NCBI GenBank assembly: GCA_965267775.1
Contig: OZ254140.1
Location: 1,432,324 to 1,496,323 of the forward strand
Source of the DNA: Planktophila sp965267775
Lineage (GTDB): Bacteria; Actinomycetota; Actinomycetes; Nanopelagicales; Nanopelagicaceae
DNA length: 64,000 nt
Reading direction: 5' to 3'
The position numbers and the translations under genes were made by a program. Of this stretch, positions 42,755 through 51,990 are shown one piece after another; position 1 is the first letter of the stretch; each line of letters starts with the position of its first letter. The notes under the pieces are model-generated. The model did not search any database. It saw only the letters and a list, made by a program, of their open reading frames with translations, and was not told where the DNA came from.

Positions 42755-43726
42755 ATGATCGTCGACTACGCCCTCTATCAAAATGGCCTCCGTTATAAAG
42801 AGCCATCAAATTTAGGTGAGCTCATTAGCAAGGCGAAGCAGGAGGGTGGCTTTGTCTGGCTCGGTCTAGCAGAGCCAACTGCCGCTGAATTCGAAAAGAT
42901 CATGGGAGACTTTCAATTTCACCCACTCGCAGTAGAAGACGCTGTCGCTGCTCATCAGCGTCCTAAGTATGAAGAGTTTCCAGATGTTCAAGTAATGGTC
43001 TTAAAGACCGCCTTCTATGAAGAGAAAGGCAGCTTGATCTCTACGGGAGAAATCTTCTGCTTTATCGGAGAGCACTTCATCGTCGTAGTTCGTCACGGCA
43101 ATGGTTCACCTCTTGCAAATACTCGCCATAATTTGGAACGAAGCCCTGAACAATTAGCAAAGGGTCCTTATGCGGTGCTCCACGCAATTCTCGATCATGT
43201 TATCGACTGCTATATCGATATCTCTATCGAGCTTGAAACTGACGTCAATCAAGCTGAGGCGAAGGTTTTTAGTGAATCTCGCGTCAGTGCATCGCAAGAG
43301 ATCTATCTCTTAAAGCGCGAAGTAATCGAGTTCCGCCATGCAATCGATCCTTTGCTCTCACCACTTCAGAACATCGCAAGTATCGGTGCTCGACATATTC
43401 CAGCAGATCTCACACCGTTCTTTAGAGATACCTTGGATCACCTTGCTCGTGCCTCTGATGCAGCATCTGGCTTAGATTCCTTACTGCAATCAGCGCTACA
43501 GGCAGAGATTGCACAAGTACAGTTGCAGCAGAATGAAGATATGCGCAAGATAACTGCATACGTTGCACTCGCATCTGTTCCCACAATGGTTGCAGGTATC
43601 TATGGAATGAACTTTGACACGATGCCCGAGCTACGTTGGCAGTATGGCTACCCGATGGTTGTTGGCGGCCTTCTGATCGTTACAGCATTCCTCTATCGAA
43701 AGTTTAAGAAATCTGGCTGGCTTTAA
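42755..43726 (+). CDS. corA: CorA-family magnesium/cobalt transporter
   Basis: A 323-residue divalent-cation channel. A large acidic cytosolic domain precedes two C-terminal helices, with the signature YGMNFDTMPE between them and the basic end RKFKKSGWL. The frame is open from GTG 42626, but that stretch is made of DnaA-box-like repeats and gives an atypical N-terminus. The ATG at 42755 (MIVDYALYQNG) with CAGGAT-TGCCCC upstream is taken as the start. Confidence 0.92.
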   Translation: MIVDYALYQNGLRYKEPSNLGELISKAKQEGGFVWLGLAEPTAAEFEKIMGDFQFHPLAVEDAVAAHQRPKYEEFPDVQVMVLKTAFYEEKGSLISTGEIFCFIGEHFIVVVRHGNGSPLANTRHNLERSPEQLAKGPYAVLHAILDHVIDCYIDISIELETDVNQAEAKVFSESRVSASQEIYLLKREVIEFRHAIDPLLSPLQNIASIGARHIPADLTPFFRDTLDHLARASDAASGLDSLLQSALQAEIAQVQLQQNEDMRKITAYVALASVPTMVAGIYGMNFDTMPELRWQYGYPMVVGGLLIVTAFLYRKFKKSGWL

Positions 43727-43741
43727 TATTGAGATATAAGT

Positions 43742-43771
43742 AAAGCCCGCCACCAATTGGTAGCGGGCTTT
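43742..43771. terminator. Bidirectional terminator corA / rplI
   Basis: AAAGCCCGC and GCGGGCTTT form a 9-bp stem with a loop containing CCAATTGG. T-rich sequence follows on both strands, so it can serve convergent corA and rplI. Confidence 0.75.
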
Positions 43772-43784
43772 ACTTATTTAAGAA

Positions 43785-44231
43785 TTAAGCAGCTGTTACT
43801 GAGATAGCTACAGTCGCGACAACATTGTGTCCGAGTGAAACCTTTACAGAGTAGTTGCCTGTCTTCTTGATGTGACCTGTTGTCTTGATCGCGTGGCGAT
43901 CGATATCAATCTTTGTTACAGACTTGATAGCTGCAGCGATGTCCTTATCGGTTACTGATCCGAACAAACGTCCTGCTGTACCTGTCTTAACAGCAACGAT
44001 GACCTTAGCTGCTTCGAGAGCTGCCTTGATCTCCTTTGCGTGATCGATATCGCGGACCTCGCGTGCAGCACGTGCACGGCGGATGCCCTCGATCTGCTTC
44101 TCTCCACCAAGTGTCCATGCAATTGCTGCACCACGTGGGAGGAGGAAGTTACGTGCGTAACCATCTTTTACTGTTACAACGTCACCGGCTGTGCCGAGCT
44201 TTGCAACTTCACGAGTAAGAATGAGCTTCAT
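43785..44231 (-). CDS. rplI: 50S ribosomal protein L9
   Basis: A 148-residue ribosomal protein. The N-terminal domain has the family signature GDVVTVKDGYARNFLLPRG, followed by the long connecting helix and the C-terminal rRNA-binding domain. AGGAGA lies ten bases before the ATG. It is the last gene of rpsF-ssb-rpsR-rplI. Confidence 0.96.
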   Translation of the reverse strand: MKLILTREVAKLGTAGDVVTVKDGYARNFLLPRGAAIAWTLGGEKQIEGIRRARAAREVRDIDHAKEIKAALEAAKVIVAVKTGTAGRLFGSVTDKDIAAAIKSVTKIDIDRHAIKTTGHIKKTGNYSVKVSLGHNVVATVAISVTAA

Positions 44232-44246
44232 AGTAGTCAGTTCTCC

Positions 44247-44534
44247 TTATCGCGCTGAAGATGTGTAAGGCAGTAGTGCTACTTCACGGCTGTTCTTAAC
44301 AGCTGTAGCTACTGCGCGCTGGTGTTGTGTGCATGCGCCTGTGACGCGGCGAGCGCGGATCTTTCCGCGATCTGAGATGTACTTGCGAAGTGTCGCAATA
44401 TCTTTGTAATCGATATATGTGACCTTGTCGCGGCAGAAGCTGCAAGGCTTCTTCTTGAACTTCTTATTAAGAGCAGCAGCTTTCGCGCCCTTATTCTTAA
44501 CCTCTTTGAGGTTACGGTTATTTCTTGCTCCCAT
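44247..44534 (-). CDS. rpsR: 30S ribosomal protein S18
   Basis: A 95-residue S18. The conserved core IDYKDIATLRKYISDRGKIRARR is split here only for quoting and is intact, followed by TGACTQHQR. The CSFC pair with the later Cys/His marks the zinc-binding (C+) paralogue rather than the zinc-free form. A basic N-terminal extension of about 25 residues precedes the core. AGGAGC is placed before the ATG. Confidence 0.95.
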   Translation of the reverse strand: MGARNNRNLKEVKNKGAKAAALNKKFKKKPCSFCRDKVTYIDYKDIATLRKYISDRGKIRARRVTGACTQHQRAVATAVKNSREVALLPYTSSAR

Positions 44535-44595
44535 TATGGTGCTCCTTTTCGGGCCCTACTTATTTATTAGATAGTAGGAATGGATTGTTGGTTGT

Positions 44596-45102
44596 TTAGA
44601 AAGGTGGTTCGTCGGTTGTAGATGGAGAACCCCATCCACCACCGGCTGGTGAAGTCGATGCTGCAGCCCATGGGTCTTCGTTGAAGTCAGCAGCTGGTGC
44701 TGAGAATCCGCCACCTGTATTTCCGCCTGCAGCGCGCTGGGTACGTGTGACCTTAGCTGTTGCATTGCGAAGTGATGGACCTACTTCATCAACTTCTACC
44801 TCAAAGACTGTTCGCTTTTCGCCTTCTTTTGTCTCATATGAACGCTGCTTGAGACGGCCAGTAAGAATGACGCGCATTCCCTTGGTCAATGACTCAGCAA
44901 CATTCTCAGCAGCTTGGCGCCAGATATTGCACTGAAGGAAGAGGCTCTCGCCATCTTTCCACTCGTTCGTGGCTTTATCTAAGTAACGAGGGGTTGAAGC
45001 AACGCGGAATTTCGCTACCGCTGCACCCGATGGGGTAAAGCGAAGCTCTGGATCGTCAACGAGGTTGCCGACTAGTGTGATTGTTGTATCTCCTGCTGCC
45101 AT
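44596..45102 (-). CDS. ssb: Single-stranded DNA-binding protein
   Basis: A 168-residue protein with an OB fold (about 1-110, starting DTTITLVGNLVDDPELRFT), a Gly/Ala-rich linker and the acidic C-terminal tip DEPPF, which recruits partner proteins. The ribosome site is GAAGGTAG. Its place between rpsF and rpsR is standard. Confidence 0.96.
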   Translation of the reverse strand: MAAGDTTITLVGNLVDDPELRFTPSGAAVAKFRVASTPRYLDKATNEWKDGESLFLQCNIWRQAAENVAESLTKGMRVILTGRLKQRSYETKEGEKRTVFEVEVDEVGPSLRNATAKVTRTQRAAGGNTGGGFSAPAADFNEDPWAAASTSPAGGGWGSPSTTDEPPF

Positions 45103-45202
45103 TTTTCTACCTTCTTTTCTGGGGTTATCTACTGGTTGAGTCCGTGCTTATAAGTTACTCGTCTCGAGCGACAATTCCGGGAAGAAATCCCGAAGTTGTT
45201 GA

Positions 45203-45487
45203 TTACTCGGGACGCATTACCTTTGTACGAAGGATTGATTCATTCAAGTTGAGCTGACGATCGAGCTCCTTGATTGCTGCAGGTTCGCAATTCATATCTG
45301 CAATTGCGTAGATGCCTTCAGCCTTCTTATTGATTTCGAACGATAGGCGACGCTTGCCCCAAACATCGAGCTTGTTGACTGCGCCTCCGCTGTCCTTGAT
45401 GATCTTGAGATATGTCTCAAGTGATGGTGTGACTGTACGTTCTTCTAGATCTGGATCAAGAATGATCATGAGTTCATAGTGACGCAT
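45203..45487 (-). CDS. rpsF: 30S ribosomal protein S6
   Basis: A 94-residue S6 with N-terminus MRHYELMIILDPDLEERTV, followed by KRRLSFEINKKAEGIY. It binds S18 in the 30S platform. AGGAGG precedes the ATG, and the leader can fold to hide this site. It is the first gene of the ribosomal/ssb operon. Confidence 0.96.
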   Translation of the reverse strand: MRHYELMIILDPDLEERTVTPSLETYLKIIKDSGGAVNKLDVWGKRRLSFEINKKAEGIYAIADMNCEPAAIKELDRQLNLNESILRTKVMRPE

Positions 45488-45497
45488 GTGTTAACCC

Positions 45498-45546
45498 GAC
45501 CTCCTCTGGACTAAGACGGCCACGGTATTTCCGTGACAGGAGGGTT
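45498..45546 (-). promoter_or_regulatory. Candidate S6:S18-type leader structure of rpsF
   Basis: In the rpsF leader AACCCTCC (45539-45546) can pair with the ribosome site region GGAGG and GGGTT (45492-45504), enclosing a CACGG-AAATA-CCGTG hairpin (45521-45535). The enclosing stem and the CCG-containing hairpin recall S6:S18 autoregulatory leaders, but I could not fit the full consensus. Confidence 0.35.
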
Positions 45547-45635
45547 AAAAACCTTCATCGATATGGCCGGTGGCCAAGCGAATCAGGAGGCTTAAGGGTA
45601 ACTGGGCGCGCTTAAAAGGAGAAATTTACGCAGGG

Positions 45636-46814
45636 TTATAGGGGTAATTCAGGCCAACGTTGAGCCTCAAGGAGGCCAGCTGATCGATGGCGGCGGGCGA
45701 AGGCAATTGCCATCGCCAGGGCTGCAACTATTCGAAGCACGGTAGCAACTGCATATGCCTTAACCGGAAGACCGAAATGCGCACCTGTCAGAAGTGCAAG
45801 GTGTTGCCAGATAGCAAAGTGGTAAATCACTTCTGCAATCTGCCAGCCCCAGAACCATGAGAGATCTCGTTTATCGCGAAGTGCTAGAACTGCAAGCGGT
45901 GTCAACCACAATACATATTGCGGTGAATAGACCTTGCTCACTGTCATCAAGACGATGAATATGAAGAGTGAGCTCTCAGCGAGTGTTAATATCTCGCGAG
46001 TTTGAAGTAAGAATATTGCAACGACTGTTATACCGATGAGCAAGGTTAAAATCGCTAGGTAATTAATGTGGTTGAGATTTACTCCGAAGACACTTAAGGC
46101 ATACCAGAGCGATCCCCAATCAGCTTCGCGATGAAGATTCAGATCGTAGAAGCGCCACCAACCTGTTGGGGTAGTCAATGCAAATGGAATATTGATTGCG
46201 ATAAAAGTTCCCAGAGATATTGCTAAGTAAGTGATTGCCTTCTTAATCTCTTCTCTACGGATAAGGATAATCAGAATAGGAAGCAGTAAGACAACGGGAA
46301 AGAATTTTGTTGCAATCGAAACACCTAATATTGCAGCGCTTGCAAGATCCTGTTTTCTATCGAACCAGTAAATTGCAAGAAGAGTTGTCACAATCGCCCA
46401 GAGATCCCAATTGATAAAGAGCGAAAGAGCTCCAGTAGGTGCAAGCGTGTAGAGAAGTGCGTTATCAGGTTTGATGCGATAAACAAGGTATGAAGATGCG
46501 ATAAAGAGAAGTGCAATTAAAATTGCGCTGAAGTTAAAGTAACTTACTGGGCCATCAGGTGAAACCTTTGCAGTTGCCCACATGACAACGCCTTGCAGCA
46601 CTGGATATTCAACTGCTTGATCTCCACCGCTAAATGCCCACTCACCTTTTCCGAATGCTCGTTCGCTAAAGAGGGCCGGGAAATCGCTATAACAGGCGTG
46701 AATATATTGATCTGGCCCCGCCCACACTGAACTTTCGCAATGGCTGAACTTCGCGAAAGAGAAGAGTGAGGCGATGATTGCAAGCAGGATTATGACGCGA
46801 GTATTTACGCGCAT
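45636..46814 (-). CDS. GT87/DUF2029-like membrane glycosyltransferase
   Basis: A 392-residue polytopic membrane protein with about ten helices. It resembles the polyprenyl-phosphate-mannose-dependent mannosyltransferases (GT87, DUF2029), with an early acidic loop (GPDQYIHACYSDFPALF) and a late YSPQYVLWLTPLA, which is a family hallmark. It should glycosylate envelope lipids or proteins outside the membrane. The mycobacterial gene next to ponA1 (Rv0051) is the positional counterpart. It starts 13 bp after ponA. Confidence 0.85.
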   Translation of the reverse strand: MRVNTRVIILLAIIASLFSFAKFSHCESSVWAGPDQYIHACYSDFPALFSERAFGKGEWAFSGGDQAVEYPVLQGVVMWATAKVSPDGPVSYFNFSAILIALLFIASSYLVYRIKPDNALLYTLAPTGALSLFINWDLWAIVTTLLAIYWFDRKQDLASAAILGVSIATKFFPVVLLLPILIILIRREEIKKAITYLAISLGTFIAINIPFALTTPTGWWRFYDLNLHREADWGSLWYALSVFGVNLNHINYLAILTLLIGITVVAIFLLQTREILTLAESSLFIFIVLMTVSKVYSPQYVLWLTPLAVLALRDKRDLSWFWGWQIAEVIYHFAIWQHLALLTGAHFGLPVKAYAVATVLRIVAALAMAIAFARRHRSAGLLEAQRWPELPL

Positions 46815-46827
46815 AGCAATCTACCGA

Positions 46828-48750
46828 TTACTTCTTCTTCATCGTTTGCTTGCCACCACTAGTCATCACGATGGGATCGAGACCACCGATATTTGCAGGT
46901 GCTGGGAAATCCATGATTGGTTGATCTTTGAGCGCACCCTTCATAAATGCTGTCCAAATCTTTGCAGGGAAGGTTCCACCGGTAACTGAGTTAAGGCCAC
47001 CGATTCCATTGAGAGATTCAGATGCGCTATCTCTAAAGAGTGAGACTGATGCGGCAAGTTGTGGTGTGTAGGCGCTAAACCAAGCAGAGGCATTTGATTG
47101 AGAAGTTCCAGTCTTTCCTGCAGCGGGGCGACCGAGTGCGAGAGCTGCAGAACCTGTTCCTCCGTTGACGACAGATTTAAGTGCATAGGTCAGGTCTGCC
47201 ATAACCTCTTTACTAAATACTTCTTGAGTCTGAGGCTTCCCCTCATAGAGAACGCCCTTATTTGGTCCAATGACCTGAGCGACCATGTATGGCTTTGCGT
47301 AAATTCCATTTGCTGCAAATGTCGCATATGCATTTGCTACATCGATTACGTGTGGGCTTGCAACACCGAGTGAGACAGATGGAGTTGGCATCATCGCCAC
47401 GCTCTCTGGAATTCCGGCGCGACGAGCGACATCAACAACGCGATCAAGACCAGCCTTGATACCGAGCGGCACATAGACAGTGTTAACTGAGTGCTGGGTT
47501 GCAGTCATCAAATCGATCTGGCCCCAACCTTCTCCACCATAGTTATCTACGATGTAAGGCTTTCCGAGATCATCGAATGTCTGTGGCGTATCGCCATTCC
47601 ACATCGAAGTCAGTGGAATTCCTTGTTCAAGAGCTGCAACAAGTGCAAATGGTTTAAAGGTAGAGCCTGCAAGGGCGATGGATTGTGTTGCATCGTTAAG
47701 TTGGCGTACTACATAGTCTTTTCCGCCATACATGGCGATTACTTCACCGGTACCTGGTCGGATAGCAACTAGACCAATGTGAAGGTTTGTTGGAGCTTTC
47801 GTTGGATATAACTTATTTACGGCATCGACTGCAGATTGTTGTGCACGCTGTTCGAGCGTTGTCTTAATGACATAACCACCGACCATCAGCTGCTCAGATT
47901 TAAATCCAACTTTGCTCAACTCTTTCTGAACTGCATCGATGATGTAACCCTTAGGACCACTGAGTGATCCGCCAGTCGTGCGCGGTGCGATCGATGGCAT
48001 CTTTGCAGCCTTCGCCTCTTCAGGGGTAATCCATTTCTCATCTAGCATTCCTTGAATTACATATTTAAAGCGGCCTTCAAGACGTGCGAGGTTGCGAGCT
48101 CTCTGAGCTTTATCGCCGTAATAGGGATCGTAAAGTCCAGGTGATCTAAGAATTGATGCAATCACCGCTGATTGAGAAATCGAAAGTTGGTTTGCATTGC
48201 GATTGAAGTATTGCTGAGCTGCAGTCTGTACTCCATATGAACCGCGACCAAAGTAAATTGTGTTGAGGTAATTCTCTAAAATCTGATCCTTCGTCATTGC
48301 ATTCTCTAATTTAAGAGAGATGACGAGCTCTTTAATCTTTCTTTGAATACTTCTCTCTGGAGTTAAAAATGCAGTCTTTGCATATTGCTGGGTAATTGTT
48401 GAACCACCGCGCCCTTGGCCGAAGGTCAATACATTGGAGAGAACTGCATGCGCTAGACCGGTGATGCTAAATGCACGGTTGGAGTAGAAGTTGCGATCTT
48501 CCGCCGCCATCACTGCATAACGAAGGCGCAGTGGAATCTTTGCTAATGGAAGTATCTGGCGATTCTGTGCGCCGATGCGGCCGATCTCTTGGCCATTTGA
48601 ATATTGAATAACAGTTGCCTGGCTATTGACGTAGGCATTTGGATCTGGAATATCGACTGTAAACCAAGCGAGCGCGAAGAGAGTCGCTCCCGCAACAAAG
48701 CCAAAACCAGCGAGAAATATGCCTGCGCGAATGAGCTTGGTTTTAATCAC
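46828..48750 (-). CDS. ponA: Bifunctional class A penicillin-binding protein
   Basis: A 640-residue peptidoglycan synthase. It has one membrane helix (about 8-30), a glycosyltransferase domain with catalytic Glu84 (MAAEDRNFY) and GQGRGGSTITQQ, and a transpeptidase domain with Ser363 (AGSTFKPF), SVN at 421-423 and KTG at 546-548. It lacks the long Pro-rich tail and PASTA domain of mycobacterial PonA1. The GTG start overlaps the DUF5318 stop. Confidence 0.95.
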   Translation of the reverse strand: MIKTKLIRAGIFLAGFGFVAGATLFALAWFTVDIPDPNAYVNSQATVIQYSNGQEIGRIGAQNRQILPLAKIPLRLRYAVMAAEDRNFYSNRAFSITGLAHAVLSNVLTFGQGRGGSTITQQYAKTAFLTPERSIQRKIKELVISLKLENAMTKDQILENYLNTIYFGRGSYGVQTAAQQYFNRNANQLSISQSAVIASILRSPGLYDPYYGDKAQRARNLARLEGRFKYVIQGMLDEKWITPEEAKAAKMPSIAPRTTGGSLSGPKGYIIDAVQKELSKVGFKSEQLMVGGYVIKTTLEQRAQQSAVDAVNKLYPTKAPTNLHIGLVAIRPGTGEVIAMYGGKDYVVRQLNDATQSIALAGSTFKPFALVAALEQGIPLTSMWNGDTPQTFDDLGKPYIVDNYGGEGWGQIDLMTATQHSVNTVYVPLGIKAGLDRVVDVARRAGIPESVAMMPTPSVSLGVASPHVIDVANAYATFAANGIYAKPYMVAQVIGPNKGVLYEGKPQTQEVFSKEVMADLTYALKSVVNGGTGSAALALGRPAAGKTGTSQSNASAWFSAYTPQLAASVSLFRDSASESLNGIGGLNSVTGGTFPAKIWTAFMKGALKDQPIMDFPAPANIGGLDPIVMTSGGKQTMKKK

Positions 48751-49196
48751 TTTCCAAGGTTACCGCTGAAGTCTTCATCCTCGAGGGTGCGTTGGCGCCG
48801 TGGTGGCCTTCGAAGAGTTCCATCGCCTAATAAATAGGTAGAACAGAGGTGATTCCATGAACAATCACGACAGACCTCGACGATATAGACAGCGAACTCA
48901 CCAAACTCCTTCTCCATCTCAATAAGTTCAGCTGGAGATTTAATACGTCCTGAGTATTGACCTAATTGATCGCCGAAGGTGTAGCGCAGCTCTACAAGGG
49001 AATCCTTCTTGCAGACAGGGCAGTTACGGCCAGCTTTCTCACCGTGAAACTTTGCTGCGCGCATCAAGTACGGATCGGCATCGCATGCATCAACTACACC
49101 ACGGAAGAGGGCGAGCAGGGTCGCGCGCTTATCGAGTGAATAATCGATGAACCCCCTCATCGATCTAGGATTGGGAGTTCTTGTCTGCGCCGCCAT
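48747..49196 (-). CDS. DUF5318 zinc-ribbon protein
   Basis: A 149-residue actinobacterial protein of unknown function. Four Cys in two pairs (CPVCKKD and CRDCSWNHL) form a probable zinc ribbon. It lies directly upstream of ponA as in mycobacteria (Rv0049 position), suggesting a link to cell-wall synthesis. It starts at ATG 49196, with a TATTCT box seven bases away; an ATG 12 codons later is possible. Confidence 0.85.
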   Translation of the reverse strand: MAAQTRTPNPRSMRGFIDYSLDKRATLLALFRGVVDACDADPYLMRAAKFHGEKAGRNCPVCKKDSLVELRYTFGDQLGQYSGRIKSPAELIEMEKEFGEFAVYIVEVCRDCSWNHLCSTYLLGDGTLRRPPRRQRTLEDEDFSGNLGK

Positions 49197-49203
49197 GGCG
49201 AGA

Positions 49204-49209
49204 AGAATA
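49204..49209 (-). promoter_or_regulatory. -10 box for leaderless DUF5318-ponA operon
   Basis: The minus strand reads TATTCT-TCTCGCC-ATG. It lies 16 bp from the opposite box of the MFS gene. Confidence 0.45.
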
Positions 49210-49225
49210 TTCGCTTTCTTGGCCC

Positions 49226-49231
49226 TACGCT
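49226..49231 (+). promoter_or_regulatory. -10 box for leaderless MFS gene
   Basis: The sequence reads TACGCT-TACTGAC-GTG, supporting the GTG start at 49239. Confidence 0.45.
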
Positions 49232-49238
49232 TACTGAC

Positions 49239-50549
49239 GTGCTAGAACGAGGATTCACCTTCTGGGAGTTAATCCGTGACCGACGGCTCCGCCCGCTATT
49301 GCGTACGCGTTGGACTGGGCAATTCACCGATGGAATATTCCAGAGCGCACTCGCATCTTTCGTTCTCTTCTCGCCAGAGCGCCAGGCATCTGCGCTCAAT
49401 GCAGCTATCGCATTTGCTGTTGTTCTCCTTCCATATTCGATTGTTGGACCAATGGTGGGAACGCTCCTCGATCGATTCTCACGTCAGCGAGCAGTTCTCT
49501 TCTCAAACTTAACGCGTGCATTAACTCTTCTCTTTATCGCGCTCCTTATTTTTCAGGGGCGAACCGGAGTTGAACTCACAATCTTTGTTCTCGTGGCATT
49601 TGGAGTGAACCGATTAATCCTCGCCGGATTATCGGCAGGACTTCCACTCGTTGCACCTAAGTCCTCTCTTATTGCAGCCAATGCACTTGCCGTAACTGGT
49701 GGTTCTGTCTGGGTCGTTCTCGGCGGCGGAATGGGGCTATTAATAAGGCGTTTTACAGATGCAATTACCTCTGCAGATCACGCCGATGGCTACCTCATCC
49801 TTGCCGCAGCATCTGGTTATCTCCTTGCAGCGCTCTTTGCCTCAATGATGAAGAAATCTGAGATTGGTCCGCTGGCCCATCAAATCAAGAAGGCCTCTCT
49901 AGCTGAAGGATTTATTGAAGTTCGAGAAGGATTTAAATTCTTAAGAATTCATCAAGATGCAGCTCGTGGAATCGCGGCAACTGCGATTCATCGCGGTGGA
50001 ATTACAGCTCTCACTCTCACTGCAATGCTACTAGAGCGAAATACATTTAATGATCCGAGCAACAGTGATGCGGGGTTAGCTGGTTTAAGTATTGCGCTCT
50101 CATGTGCAGCAATCGGTTTTACTATCGGCGCGCTGATTGCACCGATTGGTGTGCGATGGACCGGGCGCCATCGTTGGATGAGACTCTCAATGTTTGCAGC
50201 AGCAATTGGAACTTTGATTCTTGTCATTGATCGCAACCAGATACTTCTCTGCGCTGCTGCATTTACAACCGGACTCTTCGGTCAGAGCGTGAAAGTTACA
50301 AATGATGCCCTTGTGCAATCGAAGATCAGTGATGAGTTCCGTGGACGTGTATTTGCTGTCTATGACGTTGTAGTCAACGGTTCGATCGTGACCTTCTCAA
50401 TCATCTCAGCGTTGTTGCTGCCACAGAGCGGAGATTCATGGCTTGTGCCAACCCTTGTGGCAGTGACTTACTTATTGATTGCAGGCGTTGTATTACGCCC
50501 ACAGAAATTCTTTCTTAAGGATGGCGGCGAGAACGCCACCACTCCATAA
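49239..50549 (+). CDS. MFS transporter
   Basis: A 436-residue protein with about twelve helices, of the major facilitator type related to MFS_3/enterobactin-exporter-like efflux proteins. Landmarks are RTRWTGQFTDGIFQSALASF at helix 1 (quoted at its limit), PYSIVGPMVGTLLDRFSRQR in loop 2-3, and DEFRGRVFAVYDVV late. The substrate is unknown. It starts at GTG 49239. The 3' end overlaps convergent pcnA by 35 bp. Confidence 0.88.
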   Translation: MLERGFTFWELIRDRRLRPLLRTRWTGQFTDGIFQSALASFVLFSPERQASALNAAIAFAVVLLPYSIVGPMVGTLLDRFSRQRAVLFSNLTRALTLLFIALLIFQGRTGVELTIFVLVAFGVNRLILAGLSAGLPLVAPKSSLIAANALAVTGGSVWVVLGGGMGLLIRRFTDAITSADHADGYLILAAASGYLLAALFASMMKKSEIGPLAHQIKKASLAEGFIEVREGFKFLRIHQDAARGIAATAIHRGGITALTLTAMLLERNTFNDPSNSDAGLAGLSIALSCAAIGFTIGALIAPIGVRWTGRHRWMRLSMFAAAIGTLILVIDRNQILLCAAAFTTGLFGQSVKVTNDALVQSKISDEFRGRVFAVYDVVVNGSIVTFSIISALLLPQSGDSWLVPTLVAVTYLLIAGVVLRPQKFFLKDGGENATTP

Positions 50550-51957
50550 GTTCCTCTGTTGCACGTTCTTCACCGAGTGGACCATGTTCCATACGAAGCT
50601 CCATTAAGAAATCGAGCGCCTTACCAACATCTGCCGATGGTTTGATTCCAAGAAGTTTCATTACCTGTGCGCCATCGAGATCAGGGCGAATCTTTGAGAG
50701 CTCTTCCTCTTCCATCAACTTTGCGATGCGCGCCTCTAGACCGTCATAGGTGCGAGATAAGCGCTCTGCCTTCTTTACATTGCGGGTAGTGCAATCTGCA
50801 CGTGTAAGAACGTGGAGATGTGTCAGTAAATCACCGGCATCACGTACATAACGACGCACTGCAGAGTCAGTCCACTCACCATCTCCATAACCATGGAAAC
50901 GAAGGTGGAGAGATACAAGCGTTTCGACTGCATCGATAGTCTCATTATCAAAGCGGAGCGCCTTCATTCGAGACTTTGTAAGACGTGCACCGACTACCTC
51001 ATGGTGATGGAATGAGACTCCGCCACCTTCAATGAGGTTACGAGTCTTAGGCTTTCCAATGTCATGTAGTAAAGCAGCTAGGCGATTGACAAGGTTGGGA
51101 CCACCGAGGCGATCTTCCTGTGTGATTGCTTGTTCAAGCACTGTGATTGAGTGTTCATATACATCTTTATGGTGATGGTGTTCATCAATCTCAAGTCGCA
51201 ACTTAGGAATCTCAGGCAGCACATGATCTGCGATTCCAGTATCGACAAGAATTGTGATTCCGATACGTGGATTCGGCGACATCAACATCTTTACAAATTC
51301 ATCACGAATACGCTCTGCAGAGATAATCGAGATTCGGCCCGACATATTCTCCATCGCCTCAACGACTTCGCTATCGAGTGTGAAATCTAATTGACTTGCA
51401 AAACGTGCAGCACGCATCATGCGAAGTGGATCATCTGAGAAAGATTGGACTGCGCTAGCTGGTGTGCGCAATACCTTTGATGCTAAATCACCGATTCCAT
51501 CAAAGGGATCGATAAATTCTGGAGTATCGGTGGTTAATTCAAGTGCCATTGAGTTAACGGTGAAATCACGGCGAGAGAGATCGCCTTCAATATCATCACC
51601 ATATTCAACATCTGGGTTACGTGAATCTTCGTCATACTTCTCTGTGCGATATGTTGTTACTTCAACGGTTGTATCTCCGCGCTTTCCAGCAATCGTTCCA
51701 AATTCAATTCCTGTATCCCAAACATTCTCTGCCCAACCTTTAAGAATCTTCTTCGTCTCAAGTGGGTGCGCATCTGTTGTGAAGTCGAGATCATTGCCAA
51801 GGCGTCCAAGAATTGCATCGCGGACTGGGCCGCCAACAAGGGCGAGGCGATACCCCTTCTCTTTGAAGGCAGCGGCGAGGGAGCTAGCCAATGGCGCCCG
51901 CTCAATCAGGGTCGCAAGAGCGAGTTCACGTCCTAAATTGGTCTTCGCATCGCTCAC
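50515..51957 (-). CDS. pcnA: CCA tRNA nucleotidyltransferase / poly(A) polymerase family
   Basis: A 480-residue enzyme that adds or repairs the 3' CCA of tRNA, which is needed here because none of the four tRNA genes seen encodes CCA. The nucleotidyltransferase core has LVGGPVRDAILGR and DLDFTTDA, then RRDFTVNSMAL; an HD domain (LAALLHDIGKPKTR) follows. The frame is open to 52059, but that part overlaps the divergent nudix gene, so the GTG at 51957 is taken; this gives the length of the mycobacterial protein. Confidence 0.92.
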   Translation of the reverse strand: MSDAKTNLGRELALATLIERAPLASSLAAAFKEKGYRLALVGGPVRDAILGRLGNDLDFTTDAHPLETKKILKGWAENVWDTGIEFGTIAGKRGDTTVEVTTYRTEKYDEDSRNPDVEYGDDIEGDLSRRDFTVNSMALELTTDTPEFIDPFDGIGDLASKVLRTPASAVQSFSDDPLRMMRAARFASQLDFTLDSEVVEAMENMSGRISIISAERIRDEFVKMLMSPNPRIGITILVDTGIADHVLPEIPKLRLEIDEHHHHKDVYEHSITVLEQAITQEDRLGGPNLVNRLAALLHDIGKPKTRNLIEGGGVSFHHHEVVGARLTKSRMKALRFDNETIDAVETLVSLHLRFHGYGDGEWTDSAVRRYVRDAGDLLTHLHVLTRADCTTRNVKKAERLSRTYDGLEARIAKLMEEEELSKIRPDLDGAQVMKLLGIKPSADVGKALDFLMELRMEHGPLGEERATEELMEWWRSRRHP

Positions 51958-51977
51958 AATAGATAAGCGTAGACGAG

Positions 51978-51983
51978 TACCCT
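51978..51983 (+). promoter_or_regulatory. -10 box for leaderless nudix gene
   Basis: The sequence reads TACCCT-TGCTCCT-ATG. The whole pcnA-nudix spacer is 33 bp. Confidence 0.5.
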
Positions 51984-51990
51984 TGCTCCT

